Source: Cellulosimicrobium sp. Marseille-Q4280 (GTDB lineage: Bacteria > Actinomycetota > Actinomycetes > Actinomycetales > Cellulomonadaceae). From it: DNA of 64,000 bases. Location: assembly GCF_943181405.1 (NCBI RefSeq), contig NZ_CALPBY010000009.1:124001-188000 (forward strand), given 5' to 3'. Position numbers and translations under genes: made by a program. Every line of letters starts with the position of its first letter. Positions within the stretch are counted from its first letter, which is position 1. A model generated the notes under the pieces. That model was not told the DNA's origin. It made no database searches and worked only from the letters and a program-made list of their open reading frames with translations. This document shows positions 1 through 8,108 of this stretch, in pieces.

Positions 1-246
1 CTCATGGAAAGGGGGCCTCTGGGGAGGGTGGGGAGTGAGTGTGTGTACCCCCTTATACGACTACGAATACGTCTCCGTTACTCCGTAGTACCCCTAGAGG
101 GGACCCCTAAAAGGACCCCTGACCAGGGAGAACGGGTCCAGCCGGGCAACGGAGCAGCCGACGGAGCAGCGACGGAGGCGACGGAGACTCCGCAGGTGCC
201 GCACATCTACCGGGCGCATCACCCCTCGACCGACCCGGGAGACCCT
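1..246. other. Possible replication origin / leader with iteron-like repeats
   Basis: Non-coding sequence directly upstream of the primase-helicase gene. It has three copies of the hexamer ACCCCT at 90, 103 and 115 (12-13 nt spacing) and four copies of ACGGAG at 149, 161, 172 and 181, next to a segment (about 50-90) that is less GC-rich than the rest. Repeats beside a replication gene suggest an iteron origin or autoregulatory operator. The left edge of the window cuts it. Inference only. Confidence 0.4.
197..206 (+). promoter_or_regulatory. TGCCGCACAT promoter element, primase gene
   Basis: Copy of the repeated element. The expected transcript start near 216 gives a leader of about 30 nt with a GGGAGA ribosome site before the GTG at 247. 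Confidence 0.75.
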
Positions 247-2940
247 GTGACCACCACCGCGCCCGCGCGCCGCCTGAACCCGAACCACGAGCAGATCCTG
301 ACCAAGGCCGGCATCTCGCGAGCGCAGGCCGACCAGTGGGGGATCTTCTCCTGCTCGACCAACGACGGCCTCGCCGGCACCGACCTGGACCACCCGGGCA
401 ACCACGGCAAGACCGGCCTGGTGTTCCCGCTGCGTCGCATCGACGGGTCGATCACGTACCAGATGCGCGTCGACGACCACCTCGTCGACCCCGACAAGGG
501 CATCCGCAAGTACGCCCAGGCCGGTGGCGTCGGCGCCATCATCAACGTCCCGGCGATGATGGCCGAGCGCGTCGGCGTGGCCACCAAGGTGCTCGTGGTC
601 GAGGGCACCAAGCAGACCATCGCCGCGTCCCTGTACGCCCCCGAGGACTACCTGGTGTTCGGCATCCAGGGCGCGCGCAACTGGTCCGCCGAGGGCGTGC
701 CGCTGTCCGTGCTGTGCGAGCTCGTCCCGCCCGGCGCCGAGGTCGTGCTGGGCTTCGACGCCGACTGGCAGTCCAACCCCGACGTGTGGGCCGCCGCGAA
801 GTACCTCAAGGGCCACCTCGAGACCGGCGCCGGCGCCTCCAAGGTCCGCCTGATCGAGCTCGTCTCCGGCGCCAAGACCGGCCTGGACGACTTCCTCGGC
901 TCCAACCCCGACCCGACCTCGCGCCCCGAGATGCTCAAGCGCCTGATCGACAAGGCCACCCCGAACCTCGGCCGCAAGCCCGCCGCCAAGAAGCAGACCG
1001 CCAACGTCAAGGTCGACGAGTCGCTGCAGGTCGACGTCGAGGCCGGGCGCATCATGAAGCTCGCGAAGGTCAACAACGGCTTCGGCGACCCCGAGGTCCG
1101 CCAGGAGGTCGCCCTGTACGCCGCGGCCGAGATCGTCGCCTCCGAGGCCCACGTCGACGAGGAGACCGGCGAGGCCGCCGACCAGATGCTGACCCTGCAG
1201 GTCTACGTCCCGATCGCCGGGCAGGACAAGCCGTCCAAGTTCCTGGTCAAGGTCAAGTCCTCCAAGCTCGCCGACGTCGGCGACTGGCTCGACCGGCTCC
1301 CGCGCGGCATCGGCGTGCCCATCCCGCGCAAGTCCAAGCCGGACGACGACGTCGCCAACGCCATCCGCGCCTACTCGACGTCCATCGAGTCGGTCACCGT
1401 CGTGGGCCACACCGGCTGGACCTTCGACATCGACTCCGACACCTGGCGCTGGTGCGACGGCGCCGGCGCCATCGGCCCGCTCGACAAGGTCGCCTTCCTG
1501 CGCGGGGAGCCCGCCTCGAACGACTTCCGCGCCATCAAGCTGCCCGACCCCGCCCAGACCCCGACGCAGAAGGCCAAGGCGTTCGACGCCGTCCGCGCGA
1601 TGATCTGGGCCCGGGACTACTTCAACGACGACAAGAAGTTCAACTGGGACGTGGCCGTGGCCGCCTGGGGCCTGGCGTTCCTCGGCATCACCCCGCTGGC
1701 CGCCCTGTGCTACTTCGGCCCGCCGGCATCCGGCAAGTCGACCGTCGCCCAGACCCTCGCGTCCTCGCTGAACCCGACCTGGGCGCCCAACGGCGCCGCC
1801 ATGTCGACGTTCAACGCCCGCCCCGCGGGCATGGACCTGCTGCCCGACGGGCTGCGCAACTGCTTCCTGCACGTGGACGACCTCAAGCCCGAGGCCGACA
1901 CCCGCAAGATGGCCGACGCCCTCGCCGCGTTCGACGCCCTGCTGCGCCGCGCCCACGGCTCGGGCGGCGCGGTGCGCGGCACCGTCGACAAGGCGGCCGA
2001 CCGGCTCGGCGTGCGCAAGGTCGACGGCGCCAGCCCGATGATGATCATCACCGGCGAGGAGATCCCGACCGGCGAGGGCTTCGCCGAGTCCGGCCTGGAC
2101 CGCGCGCTGTTCATCTCGGTCCTGCCCAAGACCCAGCTCAAGGACGAGAAGTCCCTGGCCGCCCTGACCCGCCTGGCGTCCTCCGGCGAGCTCACCCACG
2201 CCACCACCTCGTACATCGCGTGGCTGGCCGGGCAGATCAACGAGGTCTCCTCCGGCGCCGACGGCGTCGAGGTCGCCGCCGAGCGCCGCCTGGACACCTG
2301 GCGCGCCCACCTGGACGCCCAGCGCCAGTCGATCAACTCCAACGACGACGCCGACGACCTGTCGCTCAAGGCCCTGCTGCCCGACGACCTCAAGGTCTCC
2401 AACCGCGCCCGCATGCTCGTGGCGTCCCTGTGCCTGGGGTACGAGCACGTGCTGGCGTGGGCGAGCGACGCCGGCGCGGTGACCGACGCCCAGGCCGAGG
2501 AGCTGTGGAACCACTTCGTCGAGGGCATCGTCAACGCGATCAAGGTCCACACCCGCGAGGTCATGGGCGGCAACGCCACGCCGACCGAGCAGGCCCTGAA
2601 CGCGCTGCGCAACGCGGTGTCCTCGCGCGAGGTCACCCTGGACGCCGACGAGATCACGAACAAGCCGCTCATCGGCGAGGTCCGCGCCGCCAACCACCAC
2701 CAGCGCATCACCGAGGTCGAGGGCAAGGCGATCATCATCAACCACGCCGCCGCGGCCAAGGCGATGCGCTGGCCGGGCGGGGCCCGGGCCCTGCAGCGAG
2801 CGCTGGCCGGCGTCGCCGTGCCCAACAGCGCAGGCCAGACCACGCGCACGCTGACGCTCAACGGCGCCCGCGTGCAGTGCATGGTCATCAGCGACGAGGT
2901 CTGGGGCAAGACCGAGACCACCAGCCCCACCGACTTCTGA
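247..2940 (+). CDS. Primase/helicase-type plasmid replication protein
   Basis: 897 aa from GTG 247, chosen because GGGAGA lies just upstream; the frame is open further 5' but that is the repeat region. The N-terminal third looks like the TOPRIM-like DUF3854 domain of mobile-element primases: a VVEG motif near residue 117 and GFDAD near 168. A P-loop ATPase follows, with Walker A GPPASGKS near 491, a HVDD acidic motif near 540 and a GEEIPTGEG segment near 600, as in SF3/DUF927-type replication helicases. Such proteins make primers and unwind DNA at plasmid origins. Position next to iteron-like repeats supports this role. The exact family is inferred from motifs. Confidence 0.8.
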   Translation: MTTTAPARRLNPNHEQILTKAGISRAQADQWGIFSCSTNDGLAGTDLDHPGNHGKTGLVFPLRRIDGSITYQMRVDDHLVDPDKGIRKYAQAGGVGAIINVPAMMAERVGVATKVLVVEGTKQTIAASLYAPEDYLVFGIQGARNWSAEGVPLSVLCELVPPGAEVVLGFDADWQSNPDVWAAAKYLKGHLETGAGASKVRLIELVSGAKTGLDDFLGSNPDPTSRPEMLKRLIDKATPNLGRKPAAKKQTANVKVDESLQVDVEAGRIMKLAKVNNGFGDPEVRQEVALYAAAEIVASEAHVDEETGEAADQMLTLQVYVPIAGQDKPSKFLVKVKSSKLADVGDWLDRLPRGIGVPIPRKSKPDDDVANAIRAYSTSIESVTVVGHTGWTFDIDSDTWRWCDGAGAIGPLDKVAFLRGEPASNDFRAIKLPDPAQTPTQKAKAFDAVRAMIWARDYFNDDKKFNWDVAVAAWGLAFLGITPLAALCYFGPPASGKSTVAQTLASSLNPTWAPNGAAMSTFNARPAGMDLLPDGLRNCFLHVDDLKPEADTRKMADALAAFDALLRRAHGSGGAVRGTVDKAADRLGVRKVDGASPMMIITGEEIPTGEGFAESGLDRALFISVLPKTQLKDEKSLAALTRLASSGELTHATTSYIAWLAGQINEVSSGADGVEVAAERRLDTWRAHLDAQRQSINSNDDADDLSLKALLPDDLKVSNRARMLVASLCLGYEHVLAWASDAGAVTDAQAEELWNHFVEGIVNAIKVHTREVMGGNATPTEQALNALRNAVSSREVTLDADEITNKPLIGEVRAANHHQRITEVEGKAIIINHAAAAKAMRWPGGARALQRALAGVAVPNSAGQTTRTLTLNGARVQCMVISDEVWGKTETTSPTDF

Positions 2941-2944
2941 CCCG

Positions 2945-2954
2945 TGCCGCACAT
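2945..2954 (+). promoter_or_regulatory. TGCCGCACAT promoter element
   Basis: Lies 4 nt after the primase stop and about 36 nt before the next GTG, which has a GGGAGG ribosome site. It gives this gene its own led transcript. Confidence 0.7.
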
Positions 2955-2990
2955 CAGGTATCTGGAACCAGTCGACGGCGGGGAGGTGTG

Positions 2991-3947
2991 GTGAGCACGA
3001 ACGGATCGTTCGCGGCACGTCGTGCTGCCGCCCGGCGAGGCAAGGCTGCCGTCCTGGCCGCTGTCGCGCCCACCGAGCACCTGCCCGCCGTCGCACCGGA
3101 CGTCCGGGCGAACGCCCCCGAGCCGGTCCTGCCCACGGCGCGTCGCCAGTCGAACGCGCCGGACCTTCGCAGCCCCGAGCAGATCGCCGCCGAGCGCGCC
3201 GCGCGCGAGGCACAGGCTGCCGCGGTGGCCGCAGAGAACCCCGACGACATCCCGACCGCACCTGAGCCCGACCCCGAGCCCGAGCAGGCCCCTGCGCCCA
3301 CCGTGCAGACCGTCCCGGCACCGGACGACGGTCAGGTGCCCGAGGTCCCCGAGACCGAGGGCGTCGTCGTGCTGTCGCTGGCCGGGCTGCGTCCCGGCAC
3401 CCCGCACGTCATGCGCGTGGGTGCCGGGCCGCTGCCCGAGTGGTGCGCCACCCGTCCACTCGGCGTGCGCTGGGCGTCGGGTTGGTGGACCGACGCCGGT
3501 CCGCTGCCCGCCAAGGCGAAGGCGGCTCCCGAGGGGGCCGTGCGCGCCGAGGTGGGGCTGGCGGAGCAGGCTGCCGGTCGCTGGCGCGAGCTGCAGGGCC
3601 AGACCGTGGGCCCGTGGGCCTGGGTCCTGGCGATCGGGCACATGGGCGAGGTGATCGGCGCGTTCCACGTGCCCGCCCACCGCCGCGCCCGCCTGCTGGC
3701 CGCGCTCGGCGCCGCCGAGGCCGGCACCCCGCCCGAGGACGACTGGTCCCTGGTCGCCGGTGCCCGGTTCGGCGAGCCCGACCCGGTGGCCGATGCGCCC
3801 GCCGTCACGGCCAGCGCCCCGGTCGGCGCCCCGACGTCGGTCGAGGACTGGCCGATCGACGAGTGGCCGATCGAGGAGCCGGTGTGGGACGAGCCGGACC
3901 CGGGCGACCTCGGCGACGAGGGCTGGGCGATGCCGGTCGGGTTCTGA
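2991..3947 (+). CDS. Hypothetical Ala/Pro/Glu-rich protein
   Basis: 318 aa from GTG 2991 (GGGAGG 5 nt upstream; GTG 2988 is also possible). The first 30 residues are Ala/Arg-rich. A low-complexity PEPDPEPEQ-type linker follows to about residue 125. Then comes a compact Trp-rich region (about 130-250) and an acidic tail with WPIDEWPIEEPVWDEP. No family recognised and no membrane segment. It sits between the primase and a nuclease, so a replication or DNA-processing accessory role is possible but unproven. Confidence 0.7.
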   Translation: MSTNGSFAARRAAARRGKAAVLAAVAPTEHLPAVAPDVRANAPEPVLPTARRQSNAPDLRSPEQIAAERAAREAQAAAVAAENPDDIPTAPEPDPEPEQAPAPTVQTVPAPDDGQVPEVPETEGVVVLSLAGLRPGTPHVMRVGAGPLPEWCATRPLGVRWASGWWTDAGPLPAKAKAAPEGAVRAEVGLAEQAAGRWRELQGQTVGPWAWVLAIGHMGEVIGAFHVPAHRRARLLAALGAAEAGTPPEDDWSLVAGARFGEPDPVADAPAVTASAPVGAPTSVEDWPIDEWPIEEPVWDEPDPGDLGDEGWAMPVGF

Positions 3948-3995
3948 CCCCGACCGGCTCGCCCGGTCCGCCCAGGCGCCCTCGCGGCGCGGCTC

Positions 3996-4005
3996 TGCCG
4001 CACAT
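3996..4005 (+). promoter_or_regulatory. TGCCGCACAT promoter, leaderless
   Basis: Final T at 4005 and GTG start at 4015 leave exactly 9 nt. No Shine-Dalgarno is present. Confidence 0.8.
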
Positions 4006-4014
4006 ATGCCTGGG

Positions 4015-5613
4015 GTGACGACTCCCGAACTGCTCTACCAGGGCGACCGGCTCGCCTGGGATGCCGGGCACCTGGTCGTGACCGACCCTGCGTTGCTGGC
4101 GCGCCTGGACAAGCCGCACCTGTCGGCCTCCACCGCGAAGGCGGTCCACTCCTGCCCCGCGCGCCTGGTGGGGGAGAAGGCGATCCCGCAGGCCACGGAC
4201 ATCTTCTCCGCCACGGAGAAGGGCACCGCGGCGCACCTGGTGCTCGAGCGGCTGTACGAGCTCGCACCCGGGCGGCGCGACAAGAAGCACGCCGCGAAGA
4301 TCCTCACCGACATGCTGCGGCTGGACCCCGAGCCGGACCAGGTCGACTACGCAGCGGCGCTGGGCGCCGACCCGGTGCGTCACACCGAGTGGATCGCGAT
4401 GGTCTCGGCGGCCTACTCCGGCATCTTCACGATCGAGGACCCGGCGTCGGTCGCGGTCTACGAGCGCGAGATGCGCCTGGACGGCTTCGAGGTCGCCGGC
4501 GTGCCGTTCAAGGGGTTCATCGACCGCGTCGACGGCGACCCCGAGACCGGGTTGAAGGTCAAGGACTACAAGACGGGCAAGGACGGCTCGCGCCCGAACC
4601 CGCGGTTCTCCGACGACCACGGCGACCAGATCCGGCTCTACTACGCCGCCCTGCTGGCCAAGCTCGGCGTCAAGGCCGTCGAGGGCGCCCTGTACTACAT
4701 CGAGCACGGCACCCAGCGCACCGTGGACCTGTCCCCGCGCGCCGTGGACCGCACCAAGGCCGGGTTCGTCCAGTCCTGGACCGACCTGCGCGCCTCCGTG
4801 GCGTCCGCGACGTTCAAGGCCAAGCCCTCCGCGCTGTGCGGCTGGTGCCCGATCGTCAACGCCTGCCCGGTCGCCCGCGAGAAGCGCAAGGACACCGACC
4901 CGCGCGACTCCAAGGCGTCCGCCATCGACCTGGGCATCCCCACGCTGCGCCCCGTCGGCGCACCGCTGCTGCCCGGCGCCGACGCGCCCGCCCAGGCAGC
5001 TCCCGCGCCCGCCCCGCTGGCTCCGGCCGCGGCCGTCGCAGAACCGGCGCGTGCCGCACATCTGACAGGTGAGGGAGCGCAGCAGGGCGCGACCCACCAG
5101 ACCAAGGAGGACCCCATGACCGCGACGACCCGAGGTGCCCGCGAGGAGGACAAGTCCTGGGTCCCCACCGTCGGTGGGCTGCTCAACCTGAACTCCTACG
5201 CCGCGATGGGCACGATCGGCCTGGCCGCGCTGTCGGCCGAGCTGCTCTCCGAGCGCAAGGCGGACCTCGACGTCATCGGCGTCAAGATGACCCCCGCCTC
5301 CCTTCGCGCGCTGACCGCCGTGCTGTCCCGCGTGGTCCTGGCGGCCCAGTCCGCGATCACCAACGGCTCGACCGACTGGGCCGAGGGTGCCAACACCCGC
5401 GTGCGCGGCGCGCTGCGCTCCGTGATCGTCGCGATCCCGCTGCCCTTCGGTGGCGACGCCGACGCCTGGGCGAAGTGGGAGACGCGCGCGGCGACGATGA
5501 CCCGCGCGATCGTCACCACGGGCATCGACCTGTTCGACGGTGCCCTCGCCGACCAGGGCGTCGACGCCCTGCTGCCCCAGGGCATCGCGCCCGCCGCCGC
5601 GCCGGCGGCCTGA
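4015..5613 (+). CDS. RecB/Cas4-like PD-(D/E)XK nuclease, read through into a second protein
   Basis: The frame from leaderless GTG 4015 stays open for 532 aa. Residues 1 to about 310 are a RecB-family exonuclease: GFIDRVD then VKDYKTGK (PD-(D/E)XK core, about 165-190), and a CGWC...CP cysteine cluster near 280-292 typical of the Fe-S-stabilised AddB/Cas4 type. An Ala/Pro linker follows to residue 367. The rest is the protein that also starts at 5116. There is no stop between them, so either a fusion is made or the second protein is mainly expressed from its own promoter and ribosome site. Probable DNA end-processing role in element replication or recombination. Confidence 0.75.
   Translation: MTTPELLYQGDRLAWDAGHLVVTDPALLARLDKPHLSASTAKAVHSCPARLVGEKAIPQATDIFSATEKGTAAHLVLERLYELAPGRRDKKHAAKILTDMLRLDPEPDQVDYAAALGADPVRHTEWIAMVSAAYSGIFTIEDPASVAVYEREMRLDGFEVAGVPFKGFIDRVDGDPETGLKVKDYKTGKDGSRPNPRFSDDHGDQIRLYYAALLAKLGVKAVEGALYYIEHGTQRTVDLSPRAVDRTKAGFVQSWTDLRASVASATFKAKPSALCGWCPIVNACPVAREKRKDTDPRDSKASAIDLGIPTLRPVGAPLLPGADAPAQAAPAPAPLAPAAAVAEPARAAHLTGEGAQQGATHQTKEDPMTATTRGAREEDKSWVPTVGGLLNLNSYAAMGTIGLAALSAELLSERKADLDVIGVKMTPASLRALTAVLSRVVLAAQSAITNGSTDWAEGANTRVRGALRSVIVAIPLPFGGDADAWAKWETRAATMTRAIVTTGIDLFDGALADQGVDALLPQGIAPAAAPAA
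5052..5061 (+). promoter_or_regulatory. TGCCGCACAT element inside the nuclease frame
   Basis: In-frame codons of the nuclease linker form this promoter copy. A tiny ORF (GTG 5069, 16 codons) begins 7 nt downstream and its TGA overlaps the ATG at 5116. Confidence 0.65.
5116..5613 (+). CDS. Hypothetical protein, internal in-frame start
   Basis: 165 aa from ATG 5116, preceded by a strong AAGGAGG at 5104-5110 and by an internal promoter element at 5052-5061. It lies in the same frame as the upstream nuclease. Helical sequence with conserved-looking segments GGLLNLNSY and GGDADAWAKW. No family recognised. The independent promoter and ribosome site argue that it is made as a separate protein even though the nuclease frame reads into it. 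Confidence 0.65.
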   Translation: MTATTRGAREEDKSWVPTVGGLLNLNSYAAMGTIGLAALSAELLSERKADLDVIGVKMTPASLRALTAVLSRVVLAAQSAITNGSTDWAEGANTRVRGALRSVIVAIPLPFGGDADAWAKWETRAATMTRAIVTTGIDLFDGALADQGVDALLPQGIAPAAAPAA

Positions 5614-5618
5614 GAACC

Positions 5619-5653
5619 CACCGGCCCCGCGGGCGCACCCCGCGGGGCCGGTG
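5619..5653 (+). terminator. Perfect 15-bp GC hairpin
   Basis: CACCGGCCCCGCGGG pairs with its exact complement around a 5-nt loop, 6 nt after the stop. Likely intrinsic terminator without a T tract. Confidence 0.75.
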
Positions 5654-5690
5654 CAGCACCACCAGCACCACCAGCACCACCAGCACCACC
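5654..5690 (+). repeat. Tandem 9-bp CAGCACCAC repeat
   Basis: About four tandem units lie between a strong terminator and the next gene, in a stretch poor in G. Possible unstructured leader or protein-binding tract. Confidence 0.75.
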
Positions 5691-5728
5691 CATCACCACC
5701 CACCACTGACGAACGAATCGAGAACCAC

Positions 5729-6193
5729 ATGGCTACTGACGTCAGGACCGACGAGATCCTCCTGGCCGCGTTCAACGCCGCAGGCCCCATCCCCTCGCGC
5801 ACCAACGGCGAGGTCAACAAGGGGGCGTGGATCGCCCGCGTGCGCGAGCTCGCCGGCGAGATCACCCTGGCGCTGGACCCCGAGTCGTCGCTGTCCAAGG
5901 CCGTCGGCCAGTACAAGCAGGTCGAGAAGCCGTTCGTCGCGGTCATCCTCGGCGGCAAGGTCGAGGAAAAGACCGGGCGCGGCATCGTGCGCTTCCGCGC
6001 CGACCGCGAGAACGCCGAGGAGGAGGAGATCCGCACCCACCACCTCAACTCCACCGAGGGCAAGACGATCTGGGACCTGGTCAAGCAGTGCAAGGACCAC
6101 CGGGTGCTGATCTACAAGCTCATGGAGGAGAACGGCGGCAAGAAGTTCCGGGTGCTGCAGCACCTGCGCGACCTCGGCCCCATCGGCGGCTGA
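5729..6193 (+). CDS. Hypothetical protein, 154 aa
   Basis: ATG 5729. No clear Shine-Dalgarno and no TGCCGCACAT copy directly upstream, which is unusual here. The sequence alternates charged helices and short strands (FVAVILGGKVEEKTGRGIVRFRA), suggesting a small beta-barrel or nucleic-acid-binding fold; this is a guess from pattern only. Bracketed by two strong terminators, so it is a single-gene transcription unit, probably well expressed. No signal peptide. Confidence 0.75.
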   Translation: MATDVRTDEILLAAFNAAGPIPSRTNGEVNKGAWIARVRELAGEITLALDPESSLSKAVGQYKQVEKPFVAVILGGKVEEKTGRGIVRFRADRENAEEEEIRTHHLNSTEGKTIWDLVKQCKDHRVLIYKLMEENGGKKFRVLQHLRDLGPIGG

Positions 6194-6206
6194 CCGCCCC
6201 ACGAAG

Positions 6207-6253
6207 CCCGAGACGCCACCCACTGACCTGCTCCGGGTGGCGTCTCGGGTTTT
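6207..6253 (+). terminator. 15-bp hairpin followed by TTTT
   Basis: CCCGAGACGCCACCC and its perfect complement enclose a 13-nt loop, then TTTT. The T tract is also the start of the next promoter element. Confidence 0.85.
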
Positions 6254-6264
6254 CGACGCATGTT
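6251..6264 (+). promoter_or_regulatory. Variant promoter TTTCGACGCATGTT
   Basis: Second form of the promoter: CAT at 6259-6261, then 9 nt, then ATG 6271. It overlaps the terminator tail of the previous gene. Confidence 0.65.
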
Positions 6265-6270
6265 CGACCA

Positions 6271-6310
6271 ATGACAGACCCGTTCGACCCAGACGAGGTG
6301 CCCCCGCCAT
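6271..6310 (+). CDS. Leaderless leader peptide MTDPFDPDEVPPP
   Basis: A 13-codon ORF starting exactly 9 nt after the variant promoter. It ends CCATGA so that its stop overlaps the ATG of the next gene. It may couple translation of the downstream gene to a leaderless start. Confidence 0.45.
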
Positions 6311-6959
6311 GACCTACCCCACCGACACCGCCCCCGACGTCACGACGCTCGACCCCCAGGACGGCGACAGCGTCCGCTCGTTCGCCTCGGCGAACGGCGG
6401 CCAGGCGTTCGACCTCAGCGACGGCGACGGCGGCGACCTCGACCCGCTGGACCTCGGTGACGGCGACGAGGGTGACGAGGGCGACGACGACGGCGAGCAG
6501 GAGACCACCGCCGCCGGCACCACGGGCACCGCCCGCCGCACCGGCCCGAACAAGGCCGGCGTTCGCCGCATCGGCTCCAAGCTCCTGCAGCTGCAGGGCG
6601 CCGACGCCGACGACCTCGCGGTGCTCGCGTCCCTGTACGGCGTCGAGGCTGACCCGCTCGAGGTCACCGTCGCCGTCATGACGACCGACCGCTCGGCGCT
6701 GACGGCCGTCAAGGACCTGACCGACATCGCCGAGGCCGACGGCCCGTTCCAGGCGATGGTCGTCGCCCAGGAGAAGGGCCGCGCGCGCATGAAGGGCGTC
6801 CACTCGCTGCTCGTCGCGCTCGACGCCGCCTCCGCAGCCTCGCTCAACGGCAACGACGCGAAGGCCGGCGCCGCGCTGGCCCAGGACGTCGTCGGCCTCG
6901 CCGACGAGGCGAAGTCCTCGCTCAGCCGCGTGCTGGACCTGGCCCGCCGCACCGTCTGA
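6309..6959 (+). CDS. Hypothetical acidic protein, 216 aa
   Basis: ATG 6309 overlaps the stop of the 13-codon leader ORF. The first 75 residues are acidic and low-complexity (DGDGGDLDPLDLGDGDEGD). The remainder is helical and Ala/Leu-rich. No catalytic motif, signal peptide or membrane segment. It lies immediately upstream of the TcpC-like gene but in its own unit, with terminators on both sides. Function unknown. Confidence 0.75.
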   Translation: MTYPTDTAPDVTTLDPQDGDSVRSFASANGGQAFDLSDGDGGDLDPLDLGDGDEGDEGDDDGEQETTAAGTTGTARRTGPNKAGVRRIGSKLLQLQGADADDLAVLASLYGVEADPLEVTVAVMTTDRSALTAVKDLTDIAEADGPFQAMVVAQEKGRARMKGVHSLLVALDAASAASLNGNDAKAGAALAQDVVGLADEAKSSLSRVLDLARRTV

Positions 6960-6965
6960 CCCGCC

Positions 6966-7006
6966 AGGCCGGGCCGCGCCCCTGACCGGGAGGCGCGGCC
7001 CGGCCT
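6966..7006 (+). terminator. Perfect 15-bp hairpin
   Basis: AGGCCGGGCCGCGCC pairs with its complement at 6992-7006, 11-nt loop, just after the stop at 6959. Confidence 0.8.
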
Positions 7007-7045
7007 GACCCCTGAACACCACCGCACGCGAACGGGAAGGGCACC

Positions 7046-8104
7046 ATGCCCCGGGACAAGAAGCCCACGTCCAAGAAGCAGCAGGACACCCAGGACGTCT
7101 GGTCGTCCGCACCCGAGGTGCCGCGCTCCGGTCTGCCGGACGAGGCCGCCCGGAACAAGGGCCACCGGCGCATCAAGCGCTACATCACGTTCGCCGCGTT
7201 CGCGCTGCCCGTGCTGATCGTGCTGGCGGGGCTGTCCATCATGTCGACGGTCGCCAGCGAGGACCCGCCGCCGGCCGTCGTGGAGACCGCCCCGCCCACC
7301 CAGCCGCTGGCGATGGCCGCGGTCGAGAACTGGCTGGCCTCCACCCCCAAGCCGCTGCCCGGCGCGTCGCTGCTGACCTGGGAGGACTACGAGGTCCTGC
7401 CGTGGGTCGCCGAGCCGAACGCGACCAACCAGGACCGCACCGAGCGCCAGTCGCACACCCTGCTCGTGCGCGCCGCCACCGGCAACCTCATGCGCGTGCA
7501 GGTCCTGATCGCGCTCTCCCCGGAGGGCGGACAGGCCGTCGTGGGCACCCCGTCGCTCGCCCCGACCGCCGGCGAGGACGTGAACCTGGCCTCCACGCCC
7601 ACCTGGTCCGGCCTGACCACCGACTCCCCGAGCTCGGACGTCGTGCAGGCCGTGACCACCTGGGTCGGCGCCTACACCTCCGGCGACCCGGTCGCGCTGC
7701 GCCAGGTCGTCGGCGACCCCGACGCCTCGCACACCTACCTGCCGCTGTCCGGCCTGACCGGCGCCCGCGGCACCGTCCTGTCCGGCGGGTGGATCACCGA
7801 GGGCACCGGTGACGAGGCCGTGCGCACCGGCGACATGGTCGTGTCGCTGACGATGACGCTGCCGTGGAACGGGCAGGACCCCGACGCCACGAACCAGACC
7901 GTCGCCACCTACGACCTGCTCGTCTCCGGCGCCGACACCGCCGCGCCGCGGGTGGTCGCCTGGGGCGGCGCCGGCACCGGCCCGACCCTGAGCGCCTACG
8001 ACAACGCGATCGTCGGCCAGGTCACCGACCAGCCGCTCCCGGTCGAGACCGGTGCGCCCGAGCCCGCCACCGACGCGCCCGCCACCGAGAACCAGGAGGG
8101 CTGA
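7046..8104 (+). CDS. TcpC/VirB8-like conjugal transfer protein
   Basis: 352 aa, ATG 7046 with GGGAAGG upstream. Basic cytoplasmic N-terminus, one membrane helix (about 47-66, ITFAAFALPVLIVLAGLSIM), then a large external domain with two similar halves (about 85-190 and 195-320), as in TcpC of clostridial conjugative plasmids, which resembles VirB8 and sits in the transfer channel. The tail is Pro/Glu/Ala-rich. The VirB4-like ATPase gene follows after 4 nt, consistent with one operon. Family assignment rests on topology, length and neighbours. Confidence 0.7.
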   Translation: MPRDKKPTSKKQQDTQDVWSSAPEVPRSGLPDEAARNKGHRRIKRYITFAAFALPVLIVLAGLSIMSTVASEDPPPAVVETAPPTQPLAMAAVENWLASTPKPLPGASLLTWEDYEVLPWVAEPNATNQDRTERQSHTLLVRAATGNLMRVQVLIALSPEGGQAVVGTPSLAPTAGEDVNLASTPTWSGLTTDSPSSDVVQAVTTWVGAYTSGDPVALRQVVGDPDASHTYLPLSGLTGARGTVLSGGWITEGTGDEAVRTGDMVVSLTMTLPWNGQDPDATNQTVATYDLLVSGADTAAPRVVAWGGAGTGPTLSAYDNAIVGQVTDQPLPVETGAPEPATDAPATENQEG

Positions 8105-8108
8105 GCCC

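Noticed and set aside
94-3680. Very long minus-strand ORFs opposite the primase gene
   Set aside because: Mirror reading frames of GC-rich coding DNA; repetitive G/R/A/V composition, no ribosome site, and the plus strand has clear motifs.
5654-5690. CRISPR array
   Set aside because: Units are 9 bp in direct tandem with no spacers; no other direct-repeat arrays were seen.
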